The notes under the pieces were generated by a model. That model was not told the origin of the DNA, ran no database searches, and saw only the letters and a program-made list of their open reading frames with translations. A DNA stretch of 64,000 nt from Chaetoderma sp. LZ-2023a (Eukaryota > Mollusca > Caudofoveata > Chaetodermatida > Chaetodermatidae): positions 75,907,062-75,971,061 of the forward strand of contig CM067366.1 in NCBI GenBank assembly GCA_034401795.1, written 5' to 3'. The translations under genes and the position numbers were made by a program. Shown piece after piece: positions 37,690-48,559 of this stretch. Position 1 is the first letter of the stretch, and each line of letters starts with the position of its first letter.

Positions 37690-38680
37690 ACATTAAAGAT
37701 ACCTGGTTTACTTAGATAACACTGATATTCAGTGGAATTGGCTGAGGGTGTGGTTCGCTATTCAGAATACAGAAAATGGCTTCTTGGTGCATCTAACTTT
37801 AAACATTGTTGCAGTGGGAGAATCTCAGCACATCCGCGCAAAGAGAAATCTCGCATTCCACCCTGCTAGATATCAATGTTTTCCATGGACATTTTCTTTA
37901 GAAATCGATTATATCAACTCGAACCCACACTAGTCTTCTTACCAGGACAACACGAATGCATGCATCTAAACTGGTGCATATTGTGAAGATAATCTGACTG
38001 GAACATATTCTGCCTTAGAAAAAGGTGACTGTCAAATTCACCTGAATATATTTATGAGAATATTGATTAGACTATATGTATAAGTTCGCAGTTGATCTAT
38101 TATGTTCAAATCAATATTCTGCCTTATAAACCTGGCTATGACCCCGGCATATGGAGAACAAACAAGCGAATACACTGTACAGCATTATCCTTTGCACGTA
38201 GTTCCGAGACCTTCTCTTTTACTGAACGAATACAATAACATTTACGCCTTGTGCGACCACAAGACATATTTATGGACGACTATAAATATTTCAATAAAAC
38301 CATGTCATGATTTGGATCGAATGCTCGCATAATAAACGCACGCAATATTAATACAGTACTCTTATTCTAAGATTTATTGACTATTTCAACATATGAAAAG
38401 GTCAAGGATGGGTGTGTTGAAAGGAGAGAAAATGTACCAATACGGGAACCTTATATGATTACAACACATATAAACACAAAACATATTATGCAGATACACG
38501 TTAATAGCATAATCCAGGTGATGTTATCGGGCCTATTGAGTCATAATTTACGATTCCACCTAGGTAGCACATTCCGACTAGTGTGTCTGTTTGTTTGCAC
38601 GAACATGTATGCATGCATACATGTGTAAAATATATACATACATAAACGTGTGAGGTTTATAGGTAGTGAATCTTGAGAGA

Positions 38681-38681
38681 G

Positions 38682-38771
<90 letters not shown>

Positions 38772-38844
38772 CGATAGAAATAGAGAGAGAGAGAGTGAGA
38801 GAGGGTGGGGGCGGGAGAGGGCACGAGAGAGCGAAAGGGAGCGA

Positions 38845-38882
<38 letters not shown>
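38681..38882. repeat. GA microsatellite of R2 unit 2
   Basis: GA repeats with AAAGAG and GGGTGGGGGCG interruptions. It is the positional equivalent of the tracts at 24,116 and 59,091. Confidence 0.94.
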
Positions 38883-38884
<2 letters not shown>

Positions 38885-39607
38885 CGGCGAAAGTGAGATG
38901 GAAATAGAGGGAGATAATGAGAGTAAAATCAGCTAACACGTGTGTATGAGATTCAATACGCAGATATAATAAGAAAAATAAATCCGATGATAGTACTCTA
39001 ATTGTTGATTAATATCGGATCATGCCTAAAATGTGTACCTCAATCATACAGGCTATAAGCAATATGTTAATTGGTATGACTCTAATAAAGGGCAACTTGT
39101 TGTTAGCGAAGATCTCATTAAGAGTTAACCGTGATCAAAAGCTAGTGGGAGCTGCAACATGTATCCTAATTAAATAATTCCCTTCTTGAACGTGTTTAAT
39201 ATTAACTCCTACAAGCACACTGCAGTGTTATGTTGCTGCTTCTGAAGTCATGATCGGTGATTACTATAAATGCAGTCGCAACCCGCAAACATTGGTCTAA
39301 AACGGGCATCAGATAGGACGTAATGCAGCCGTTAATAACCTAGTTGGGTAAGCATGCGTTAACACAGGCACAGTAGATCCACATGCCACGCTCTAGTATC
39401 TGATATCGAGTAATATTCCTGACAGTTAGTTAATGGAGAAACGCGGACAGAAGTTTGATGAGTCGTGAGTAACTGTTATGTAATTCTGGAATCGATACCT
39501 GTTTCTCCAGGCTGATTGTGTAAGGGGTATTGGGATATATGCAATATTTGTAAATGAAGAGCTAACCCAAGAACATTATAACATACAATGCCAGACACAG
39601 ATGCACA

Positions 39608-39835
39608 CAATGGACCATTCCATGTATAGCTATGCCCCGCCCATCTCTATCTAAGCTCCACCCATACATCGCTTGTATTGGGATCGATCGATCTCTAAAC
39701 TCCCTGACTACCAATTTCCAGAAAACCATACAGGTAAGCTATTGAATATTTTGAAACTAATTTGGCAGTAACCTGGTTTGCCACCTATGACAGCAACAGC
39801 GTCCAGTCAAATTAGCTTCATACGTGGCAGTCTGT
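39608..39835 (-). mobile_element. FB element in R2 unit 2, truncated
   Basis: The GC-box side and core (39,741-39,822) with the same GGCAGTAACCTGGTTTGCC insert as at 25,540. The element breaks off after the right arm, and the CRE side is missing. Confidence 0.82.
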
Positions 39836-40679
39836 TTCGGACCCGATAACTATAATTACAGACACTTTAAATCTAGAGAAATGTTACTGATAGTAGGTGA
39901 CAGCACTGGGTATTCTTACTAATCATGTGCCGCCTAACTTACGGATAGGCACGGTACTACTGTGCCAGCGTTGAAACAACCATTATTCCCTTATAGGTAA
40001 CTGGCTTCTATGTCGTTAATATATAGACACGCTAACTAGAGCCATTCTCTAAGAAAAGAAGTATGTACACGGTGTTGGTAAATTTCTGTCTACATGTTTA
40101 AACAATTCTGCAGTCGCATATTTATATACACAATGCAAGGTTTTCGCGAAACTGCATTACTTCTTTTATGGTTGTTGGGTGGCTATCTTCTTAAACCTTA
40201 GCATCCTTCAAGCGTACAGTCATGGTAACGGACAGGAGCTACCACGCAATAGATAAGACATAATGCCAGTGGGGATGTCAGTGCTGATGATGTTAGAAAG
40301 GATACAGGTGGCCTGTGTCCACGTGTCTGTTACTCTTTATGTCAAGGCATCCATTTAATGAGAGGTGGGAAACGAAGACCCCGAAGAGACAATGACAACA
40401 TCTTCTCAACTGAAAGATCAATCATATGGATGCTGATCTGATATGGGTTAGGTTGACTTAATATATCTAAGGCAATGTATAGCAGATTGAAAATGTATTG
40501 ACATATCGGGACACAAACAGCTTGGCGTATGGGTAAGATTCCAGGGATTCAATCTGCCACTCAATTATCTGCTGTCATCTTCAAACCATGTCACTTGTTA
40601 TATGACGGCACAATCTAATGACGTAGGTCGACAAGAAAGTGGTAAAGATCCGACAGTATGTGTTTGAATTATGCATAGT

Positions 40680-40930
40680 TGGTGCATTTACAATTTAATA
40701 ATCATATCACTTAATATTTTGAAACTAATTTGAAATTAGTTGTAGCTGTTGTAGCCAACACGATCTTCAAGTCTAGTTAGTTTCAAAATATTGAAGATGT
40801 TACCTGTATAGTTATCTTGGAAATGGGTATCTATGAATTCAGGGTTAGGGGCATTACAGCAATTCAAACATATATACACAGTTGGCGGGGTTTGGATAGA
40901 CGCCAGCAGAACATACGTAGAAAGCGTTCT
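40680..40930 (+). mobile_element. FB element at the end of R2 unit 2
   Basis: The core is at 40,708-40,795 with good outer arms (TTAATATTTTGAAACTAATT). The GC-box side ends GTTGGCGGGGTTTGG. It is the same site as 27,045 and 63,245. Confidence 0.8.
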
Positions 40931-41259
40931 CGTTATTGACAGGTTATGACTTATGAGGACAACATCTTCTCTTCAACAGCTTGATCTTTTAAATTGTCAA
41001 ATTAAATTAAAAGATGAACTGGTGGTCATTTTCTTTTACAAATTTGGTGGAAGATAGAGAATAACATGGTCGACCAAAATTGTTCAAAAATGTCCGCCAA
41101 TATCTTTACTATTGACACAGTAAAAGATACACTATTGACAACAGTGTGGTAAGGGATTACACTGCTTAAGTTTCGAAAGGATCTGGAGATAATGTGTCAG
41201 TGAAGTACGGATATGATTGGTATTGACACCCTTAGCCTCCGTTCGACAATAAGTTATTT

Positions 41260-41585
41260 CAGTCAACGTCGCCCAGCGAAGATGGTCCATGTTTGGCCAT
41301 GTGTTAAGGATACCAGAAGCCACACCAGCCCAGAGATCTTTGGAATTCGCCATACTCGGAACCAAAGCCAGAAGAGGACGTCATTGCATTAATCTGATAA
41401 CCGTGCTACGAAGTGACCTCGAGAAAGCAGGACTCGGTACACTCAAGTCAAGTATGGACCCGACGAAGCTAAAGATTTCAGCTGAGGACAAGACACCGTG
41501 GGCAAACGTGAAGAAGTTCTGCCTGCAGCTGTAGGCTGTTTCTTCTACTGCAGCCGCAGAATCCAGTAATCAATACATACATAAT
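41260..41585 (+). pseudogene. 3' tail of a non-LTR retrotransposon
   Basis: The 81-codon frame at 41,289-41,534 reads MFGHVLRIPE then TPAQRSLEFAI, RRGR and a final LKISAEDKTPW region. This is the familiar C-terminal end of many LINE-type ORF2 proteins (a WFGHVLRM-like motif followed by an RRGR stretch). A short 3' UTR ends AATCAATACATACATAATG. Unit 1 (27,785-27,825) lacks the insert, which shows it is a severely 5'-truncated insertion into R2. The clade is not resolved. Confidence 0.75.
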
Positions 41586-41849
41586 GTGGAAATTGAAAAG
41601 GCCGATCAGGATAATATCATAAAGAAAAACCACACCAGAACCATGAAGTGCAATACTGTACACTAGTACAAGAGCCACTCTATCTTCGGCTTTGGAAAAT
41701 GTTCGCTAGTCTGAATATAAAGTAGCAAAAATGAGTGGCAGCATTATTAAATAGCCATTAGTCATCTAGCATACCGCTAGGCACAGAGAAATAGTACCAG
41801 AACTGAGATACACAATCGACCCATTCGGGTGATTAGTGTCCATATGTCT

Positions 41850-41970
41850 AGGATAGTGAAATATAGGTACGCTGTTGAATAGGTGTTGAACCTAATTTAA
41901 CAGGAACCTATCCTGCCATTGGCAGCAACAACTCCCAGTCAACTTAGCCTAACATATTTAACAGAAAAGA
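41850..41970. mobile_element. FB core fragment
   Basis: The core at 41,874-41,961 has weak arms but a clear TGCCATTGGCAGCAACAACTC centre. Both flanks are lost. Confidence 0.6.
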
Positions 41971-42700
41971 ATTGTAGATGATTTGTTGTAATAATCAGCA
42001 TAAGAGTTCTTGCATTCCTGATAATGTTGTCGTATTTTGTCTCTCGGTTTCAAAGAACCATCATGACGTTACATCCATATTGAACACTGTACAGACAAAC
42101 ATTTCTGGATCACACTATGGATGAGGGTGTAATGTATTATTGTGAGCGATTAAAGTGGGTTTGGATGTAGGCATACGGGTGGCGAGAAAAATTGCGTCTT
42201 CTTCCTCGAACTGCATCCTGCCCTTGAGCAGTGCCATTAACTCCAGCATGGGATTGATTGAGCTGAATTTACTTTCATTCTGTAGCATACTTAATATATT
42301 TGTGTAGTGGCATCGTGATCAGAATGTACACATTAGCACCACGCAGTACCGGAACTTCTCTCTTCACAAGCCAGTGCGTTAACATATGACATACGTATGT
42401 AAATATGGACATCCTTGCTGCATAGTACATTTGCTAATTTATCTGGCAAGGTCGTACATGTCTGGTGAACAAAGGAACGGCGTTTCGATGTAATGCGTGT
42501 CCCAAATTGGCTTACAAATCACTATGGTGTACGCCATCTATGACAGACTGGGGCCTATATCTGTACTCCTGTCTGGGTTTCCCTAGATCGGAATTGTATT
42601 TTCCAAAAACCATATGAAAAACATGGTATGCACACAGTAATAGCCTTTTCTAATAAACGGGGGTCTCAACAGGAAACTAGATCAATGGTGCTTAATGTGC
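41970..42700. other. Non-coding spacer between R2 and R6
   Basis: No gene or repeat match was recognised. It ends in a run of C at about 42,708-42,722 beside R6. Confidence 0.4.
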
Positions 42701-42719
42701 TTGTCAACAACCCCCCCCC

Positions 42720-43790
42720 CCCGCCCCGTAGAATATAATGCAGCCTATGCTTTCGGTTAGCAAATGTATGTGCTTCACTTGTGTATATGGCATCAGTATT
42801 AAAGTAAGTACACATTATTGTAGCTTTATCCTGAATGTTCAGATCCTCCATGGTCAATACGAAAACGGGAAGTTTCTGTTGCCTATGACATCGACAGTTT
42901 CCATCTACGTTAGTTTGCAAGAGTCAATAAGTCAGATGGATGATTGTCTTGAAACGAGGGTAATCTATTAGTACAAACAGCAAAGCGTCTTGTGACCGGC
43001 GAACGTTTAAGTTACCTTCACAGGTTAAGGCATTGCACTTAAGCGCTCAGAGCATATATTAGATGGGTTAATGCTTGCCCTTTTGATAGCACATCTCACG
43101 AGAGAGTTGAATTCATTCTATTTTAAACAAACTGTCATTTACATGCACCCTATAGAGAGCACCTGAGATTTGAGACCATGAAACAGAAAGTCAATCGCCG
43201 GTTATCTGAGCTGTACATTTTATGAATGATTAAGTATGTATCTACACGGTTCAATCTAGGCATACGCCCATATCCTATAGCTGTCGGCTTAATAAATTAC
43301 TCAATTCAGATTTCCAAAGTATCCATCCATCATCTGACCTCGTATGATGTCATAATCAGCTCAGCGCGTGTATGCTGATGTCACAAACATTACGTCACAA
43401 AGGGTTCCATATGGACCGTCATCAAATCGCAAATAGTCCGACACGTTGTATGAATTGTATGTCTTTGTAATTCTTTGCTCTTTAATAAACATGGTGTTGA
43501 CTATTTTGAAACTAATTTGAATGGGCACTGTTACGGCTTTAGGCAGCAACAGCACCCAGTGAAATTAGTTTCAAAATATTCAACAGCTTATCTATGTAGT
43601 TTTTTGGAAATTGATCGTTCGATCCTAACACGAGCGAGGTGTGGGTGGAGCTTAGCTAGGGATGGGAGGGGCATGGATAAAACTGGAAAGGTCCATTGCT
43701 TAACCATGATACTTGTCGACATAATGTCCCTCTTTACAAGCATAGGCGCAAAGATATGCCTGATTTGATTTAAAGCACTAGCTAATATAC
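42720..43790 (+). repeat. Module R6, second copy
   Basis: This aligns with 28,285-28,395 and 29,125-29,990. The 740-bp segment present in the first copy is absent. Confidence 0.83.
43305..43705 (+). mobile_element. FB element copy, complete, plus
   Basis: Left end TTTCCAAAGTATCCATCC, mutated CRE (ATGATGTCATAATCAGC), 89-bp core at 43,496-43,584, GC-box side, and right end ACTGGAAAGGTCCATTG. It is the two-armed sister of 29,547. Confidence 0.9.
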
Positions 43791-43914
43791 ACTCGCATTG
43801 ACACCGCTCCTGATTAATGAAAACCATATCTCATAATTATTATATGGTTGCATTTACTTGTTGTGCCGATACGAGACATCTTGAAAGAATCATAGGGCAA
43901 AACTAATAGATAGC

Positions 43915-44312
43915 CTCTAGCTGTCACTCAAGTAACTGACGTCAAGATCAATTATGTCTTATGCAGGATGGCGTGGCACTCAACATGTGTAATGAATGGC
44001 ATACCTACATCCGTCATGATCATTCAATAGGCAGCCAAGTGTACGTCTTGTACGTCTTTACTATTTAATAAACATTGTACTGCATACTTTGGCACTAATT
44101 TGACTGGGCTCTGTTGCTGCTATAGGCAATAACAATACTCAGTCAAAGTAATGTCATAAATATCCAGCAGCTCATCTATATAGCTATCATAAAAATGGGA
44201 TCCTGGGAATTCAATGGTCAATACACATAAATTGGTCCCAAAACACGCACTGCAGGGGAACAGCTTAGCTAGAAATGGCAGACCATAGCTCGAAATTGAT
44301 TCGTCAATTGCT
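43915..44312 (+). mobile_element. FB element, complete but diverged, start of R1 unit 3
   Basis: A perfect TGACGTCA is at about 43,937. The core is at 44,077-44,166, with GGGCTCTGTTGCTGC opposite GCAATAACAATACTC. The GC boxes are lost. The site is equivalent to 6985 and 30,060. Confidence 0.82.
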
Positions 44313-47300
44313 TAATATATCAATATATGAATATACCGCAATCATCATATGTTCCAATGTTGGACGCAGTATTCGTGGGTGGAGTGGTGTACGTTGGACT
44401 AATAAAGGATTGTTATACTATTATAATTAAGAAGTTGCAGGGTTTGTATTCGCAATTATCCCATCAGCATAAATGCAAAGGTCAACGCATAAGCGTGATC
44501 ATGCATGAAATCAGGATTGTTTGAAATCTGGCCTCTTGAATTTCCGAAGCTAAATATGGACTAAGTGGGTGTTAAATTATGTTTTACATATTGTAACGTT
44601 TTCTGTTGGGTTTTTTTCAGGATTCACATTCTCGATCGCATCTGCACGCACGGCCCGATAGTTGTACACTATGTGTCCCGTGGCCAGGACGTGACATCGG
44701 ATGCCTGATATTTTAATTAAGGTTTCACATATCGCCCACCCTCGACAAAATCTTTCTTGCTTGCCCAGTTATTTTCCATCACGCCACCACTCTATCTCTA
44801 TTTTGTTAACCACATCCACATATGATTATATCTAAACATCTATAATACATCTAGTCACCAGGTAAATGATTTTAAAGCTATTTCTTATGTCCATAATTGA
44901 TTTGAAGTAAAATTTAAAGGAATTTGTTTGCTGTGACACGTGACTCGTATTCATCAGTATTTTATTTTTCTGAAAGTTTCGCTATCACAATTACAAGATC
45001 ATAGATTGTCGCTGTGCATGACTGTGACTGCAGTGCTATATCTGGAATTATTTATGGACAAATAATGAAATTTCATCAGAAAGAACGATTGCCTATTGCT
45101 AACGATTGCTGCCGTAAACACGGCCATTCATCCACGCTTCCTTGTGATTCGAAGGTACATATACGCCATTCCATTGCTTTTCGACATAATATTACTATTC
45201 TTGCTTTGAATAATATGCAATGAAAAGAACTTTGAATTCACTGTATTCAATGCCAACACCGCGATTTCGCGTACAGAAGGCCAGCGCATACGTATGTTAA
45301 ATCTGCTATATAGGGACACGGAACATGACAGAACATTAGGGTGCTAAACACTCTGGCTAAAGACAAACACAGTGCTCAATGATGGCGAAACAATGATTTC
45401 AGGTTGTTTTCAAATTCCCGCAGCCACAGAACACTCTACATTATAATAATTATCATTAAGCTAATGCATGATATGTGTATGTGTTGCCTAAAGCACTATT
45501 CTATTAGCTAGGCGTCACATTAAGGTAAATGAAGATTATTTACTAACACATTGACATTAAAAGCTTCATGGTATAATCTGTTCGAGAGGCATTAAGACTG
45601 TATTATCAAGAAGAGAAACATTTCCAGAAGTGAATCGTAGAATTCGAAGGGCATACTAAGTCATCTGTCTATGCTTTTCTATACAGCTTTTGTTAGACTG
45701 ATACAACTGTCTCACTTGATATTAATCAGCTATTTTGCTTGTTGGCTTTCACGTGTCAAAAAGAATACAACTTCTATTGAGATAAATAGAGGTTGTCCCA
45801 CTTGTCACTTGGACTGAACCCTCCTTTTAAAATCCTACGAACTTGCCAACAGTATCCGCTGAGAACAGTAAATGATTCTCTTATTGTATGCGCTTTAGCG
45901 AATTGCCCATTGTATTACCTTCAATAGTGTCCTTTAAGTCGTTTTGGGGAAATCTATTTAACGCTGATTTGGTAGAACATTTTGTCAGCATTGAATCTGA
46001 ACAATAATAAAGCGCATGTTTATGAAGATTGATTGACTGGATTGTAAAGGCGGCGTTCTGGACGGCTCGATCACACAATAGAGGAATCCAATCTTCCAGT
46101 CAGGTATATGACATCATAATCAATTCCGTCACGGGTAGGCCGACAGCACAATCAACTACGTAATGAATGATGTAGCGAAGTCCGCCACGAGCTTTTAAAA
46201 GTCTGGCAATTGTACAAATTATATGTCTCAGCAACAGCTCACAGTCAAACTAACACAAAAAAATATTCAACAAAGTATCTGTATAATTTTCTGGAAATTG
46301 AGATTCAGGAATTTCATTCTTTGATCAATCACAACAATAGCAAAGCATGGGCGGGGCCTAGTTAGAGGTGGGTTGGGCATAGCTAAAATTAGATTAATCC
46401 ATTATTAGTGCCTGCTGCTGTTGAGGCAGATGCGTGGGTTGTTCGATAAGAAATGTGCGTGAGACACCAGGAGCCTTGCATAATCACCCTTGTGGTGGCA
46501 AATACATAATCGACTTTGACAATAGACACACGACTCTCTGGCTCATATTGTGATTATACGCCATTGGAGTCGGATACCATCTGACTCTGGCCTCTGCATT
46601 GTATTACACGTACATGCCTTACTCTGTACGGTTTGGGCACCTCAAAAGTAGTTAAAAAAACAAAGAAAGGGCCTCTGAGGGCACCTTGTTTATTTCAGAA
46701 TCGTATCCTCCTCCATCGAAGGAATCCTTATAATAATAAACACTCTGAATCTGAATAATCAACGAATCTGCATTTCCCACAAACTTACATTTCATGTCAA
46801 TGCTGTAATGCTGAAGGAAACTGCAGTATTTATAGCTCCGCATGTCAGTATGCTAACCTGTCCTGTCCGACGATCTCGCAAGCATTACGTCTTCACGGTG
46901 TTAAGGCAAATGACAATAGTATATCCAGCTATAACTAAGAGTCCAGAATGATGATATATGTCTAGACTCACAAACTAGTAATTCTAACTGCTGGCAAAAT
47001 GAATAACTGGCTGGACTTCCAGAGACCACATTCCATCCACACACAAAGTAAATCATATGCTGATTTAGTGTAAACAAATCTGCTATGATTGGTGTAAACC
47101 ATTCGCTTATATACGGGCCCTGTGCCGATGTATGATGTAAGTCTAGTGTAACTGAAGTGTAAGTCTAGTTTATCATCTAATGATATCAGTAAGAACTTCT
47201 TATTATTCCACATTCCAAATAGTGTTATTTTAGTATAACAGAAAAAGGCCCAGTTTACAAAAATGCATGCTTCATTTTAAGTAACACTTCTGTCTGACGT

Positions 47301-47672
47301 TAGATACAGTATCCTTCTACTTTACTAACACGTTTGCATTTGATATGGGTAGCATGGCATACGTCGATGAAACAATTGTGTATGCAGTGGTTAGCAGTTG
47401 AAGCTGACCCATCCACCGATTTTGGTTTCAGGTTCTTTATTCTCTAAGACGAATATCATTGCCAGTGGATGTGTGCAATGAAATTACGATATTTGAGGCC
47501 GTATACATTTTACATGGTATACAATTATTGCTCAGTTTTATCAGCTGTTATTATGATGTTACATCATTAAATTAGAATCACGTATAGATTATATCAATAG
47601 TAGTAGTAATTGTAGTTGCAAGATCAACAGCGGCGGCAGTAGCCACAGCAGTCGCAGCAGCAGCAGCAAGAT

Positions 47673-47723
<51 letters not shown>

Positions 47724-47737
47724 CAGTAGTAGTAGTA

Positions 47738-47813
<76 letters not shown>

Positions 47814-47860
47814 CAGCAGCAGCAGCAGCAGCAGCAGTAGTGGTAGTAGTCGTCGTCGTC
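44290..47860 (+). repeat. Module R1, unit 3 copy
   Basis: This aligns with unit 1 7345-12,345 through blocks 44,620-44,740, 45,195-45,280, 45,600-46,055 and 46,690-47,600, and ends with the AGT tract. It lacks the 1-kb TC tract. No frame is conserved. Confidence 0.86.
46085..46405 (+). mobile_element. FB element lacking the left core arm
   Basis: The CRE side (ATGACATCATAATCAATTCC) runs directly into GCAACAGCTCACAGTCAAAC and the right arm to 46,272. The GC-box side follows (GGGCGGGGCCTAGTTAG). This is a third example of one-arm loss. Confidence 0.82.
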
Positions 47861-47862
47861 GA
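47595..47862. repeat. AGT/AGC trinucleotide microsatellite of R1
   Basis: AGT repeats with an AGC block at about 47,812-47,837. It is the positional counterpart of 12,342-12,945. Poly-Leu and poly-Val frames are artefacts. Confidence 0.95.
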
Positions 47863-48237
47863 AGTAAACGCACGCGTTTATTTAGATCTGCAATTGCTGC
47901 CCGAATTTGCGAGTTTCTAACGCGATTTTGTAGATAGATTTTGTACATATATTTCGTATTAGTATTTTCTTTCAAACTTTATGTTTAATTTGTAAATTCT
48001 TGTCTTGGTTGGAGCGGATTTCCACCAGTTAATAGGTCTCCTCTTACTGTCGACAATGCAATACAATTCTCCCCACGCCAGTATGCTATTTTTATAGTTC
48101 GTTGGCTAGCTCAATATACTTGGCAAGCTCGCTTGAGTGAGTAGATTTAATTCCTTTAGCATTTGTAAGCACATGCCTAGTTCCTTGATTATATAAATCT
48201 TTATAGTCAGTTGGCTGTCCCCGGTCAACTCGAACAG

Positions 48238-48282
48238 ACTAACAAATATATGATTGTGCTATCTATTCATATATTTGTTAGT
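48238..48282 (+). other. Hairpin 1, 16-bp perfect stem
   Basis: ACTAACAAATATATGA pairs perfectly with TCATATATTTGTTAGT across a 13-nt loop that contains GCTATCTAT. Confidence 0.85.
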
Positions 48283-48343
48283 ACACTTTAGGAAACCACT
48301 TTAATGGGTTGGGCGTTAGTGAATCACGTAATAAGTGGTTCAA

Positions 48344-48387
48344 ACTAACAAATATACGACTGTACTATCTATCGTATATTCGTTGGT
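48344..48387 (+). other. Hairpin 2, related stem with paired change
   Basis: ACTAACAAATATACGA pairs with TCGTATATTCGTTGGT across a 12-nt loop containing ACTATCTA. Relative to hairpin 1, a T-A pair has become C-G on both sides, and two other changes leave G-T pairs in an RNA copy. Confidence 0.85.
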
Positions 48388-48559
48388 AGACGTCAGTGTT
48401 TCAAAAGGGGACACTATTTATTTAGTGTTTAGCTCTTTCCCGGACGTTCTGGCATTATATTTTTGTACTATTCCCATTATATATTGTAGTGGTTTGGTTT
48501 TCCTATTTAAAAAATAAATAAAACACCATGGCAACCTCCTATAAGCGTATCCTGAGTCT

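Larger units (their letters stand above)
37740..41800 (+). repeat. Module R2, unit 2 copy
   Basis: This matches unit 1 23,215-28,000 in order. Blocks are 37,745-38,420, 38,935-39,600, 39,845-40,680 and 40,950-41,800. It carries FB copies at 39,608 and 40,680 and a LINE tail at 41,260. Confidence 0.87.
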
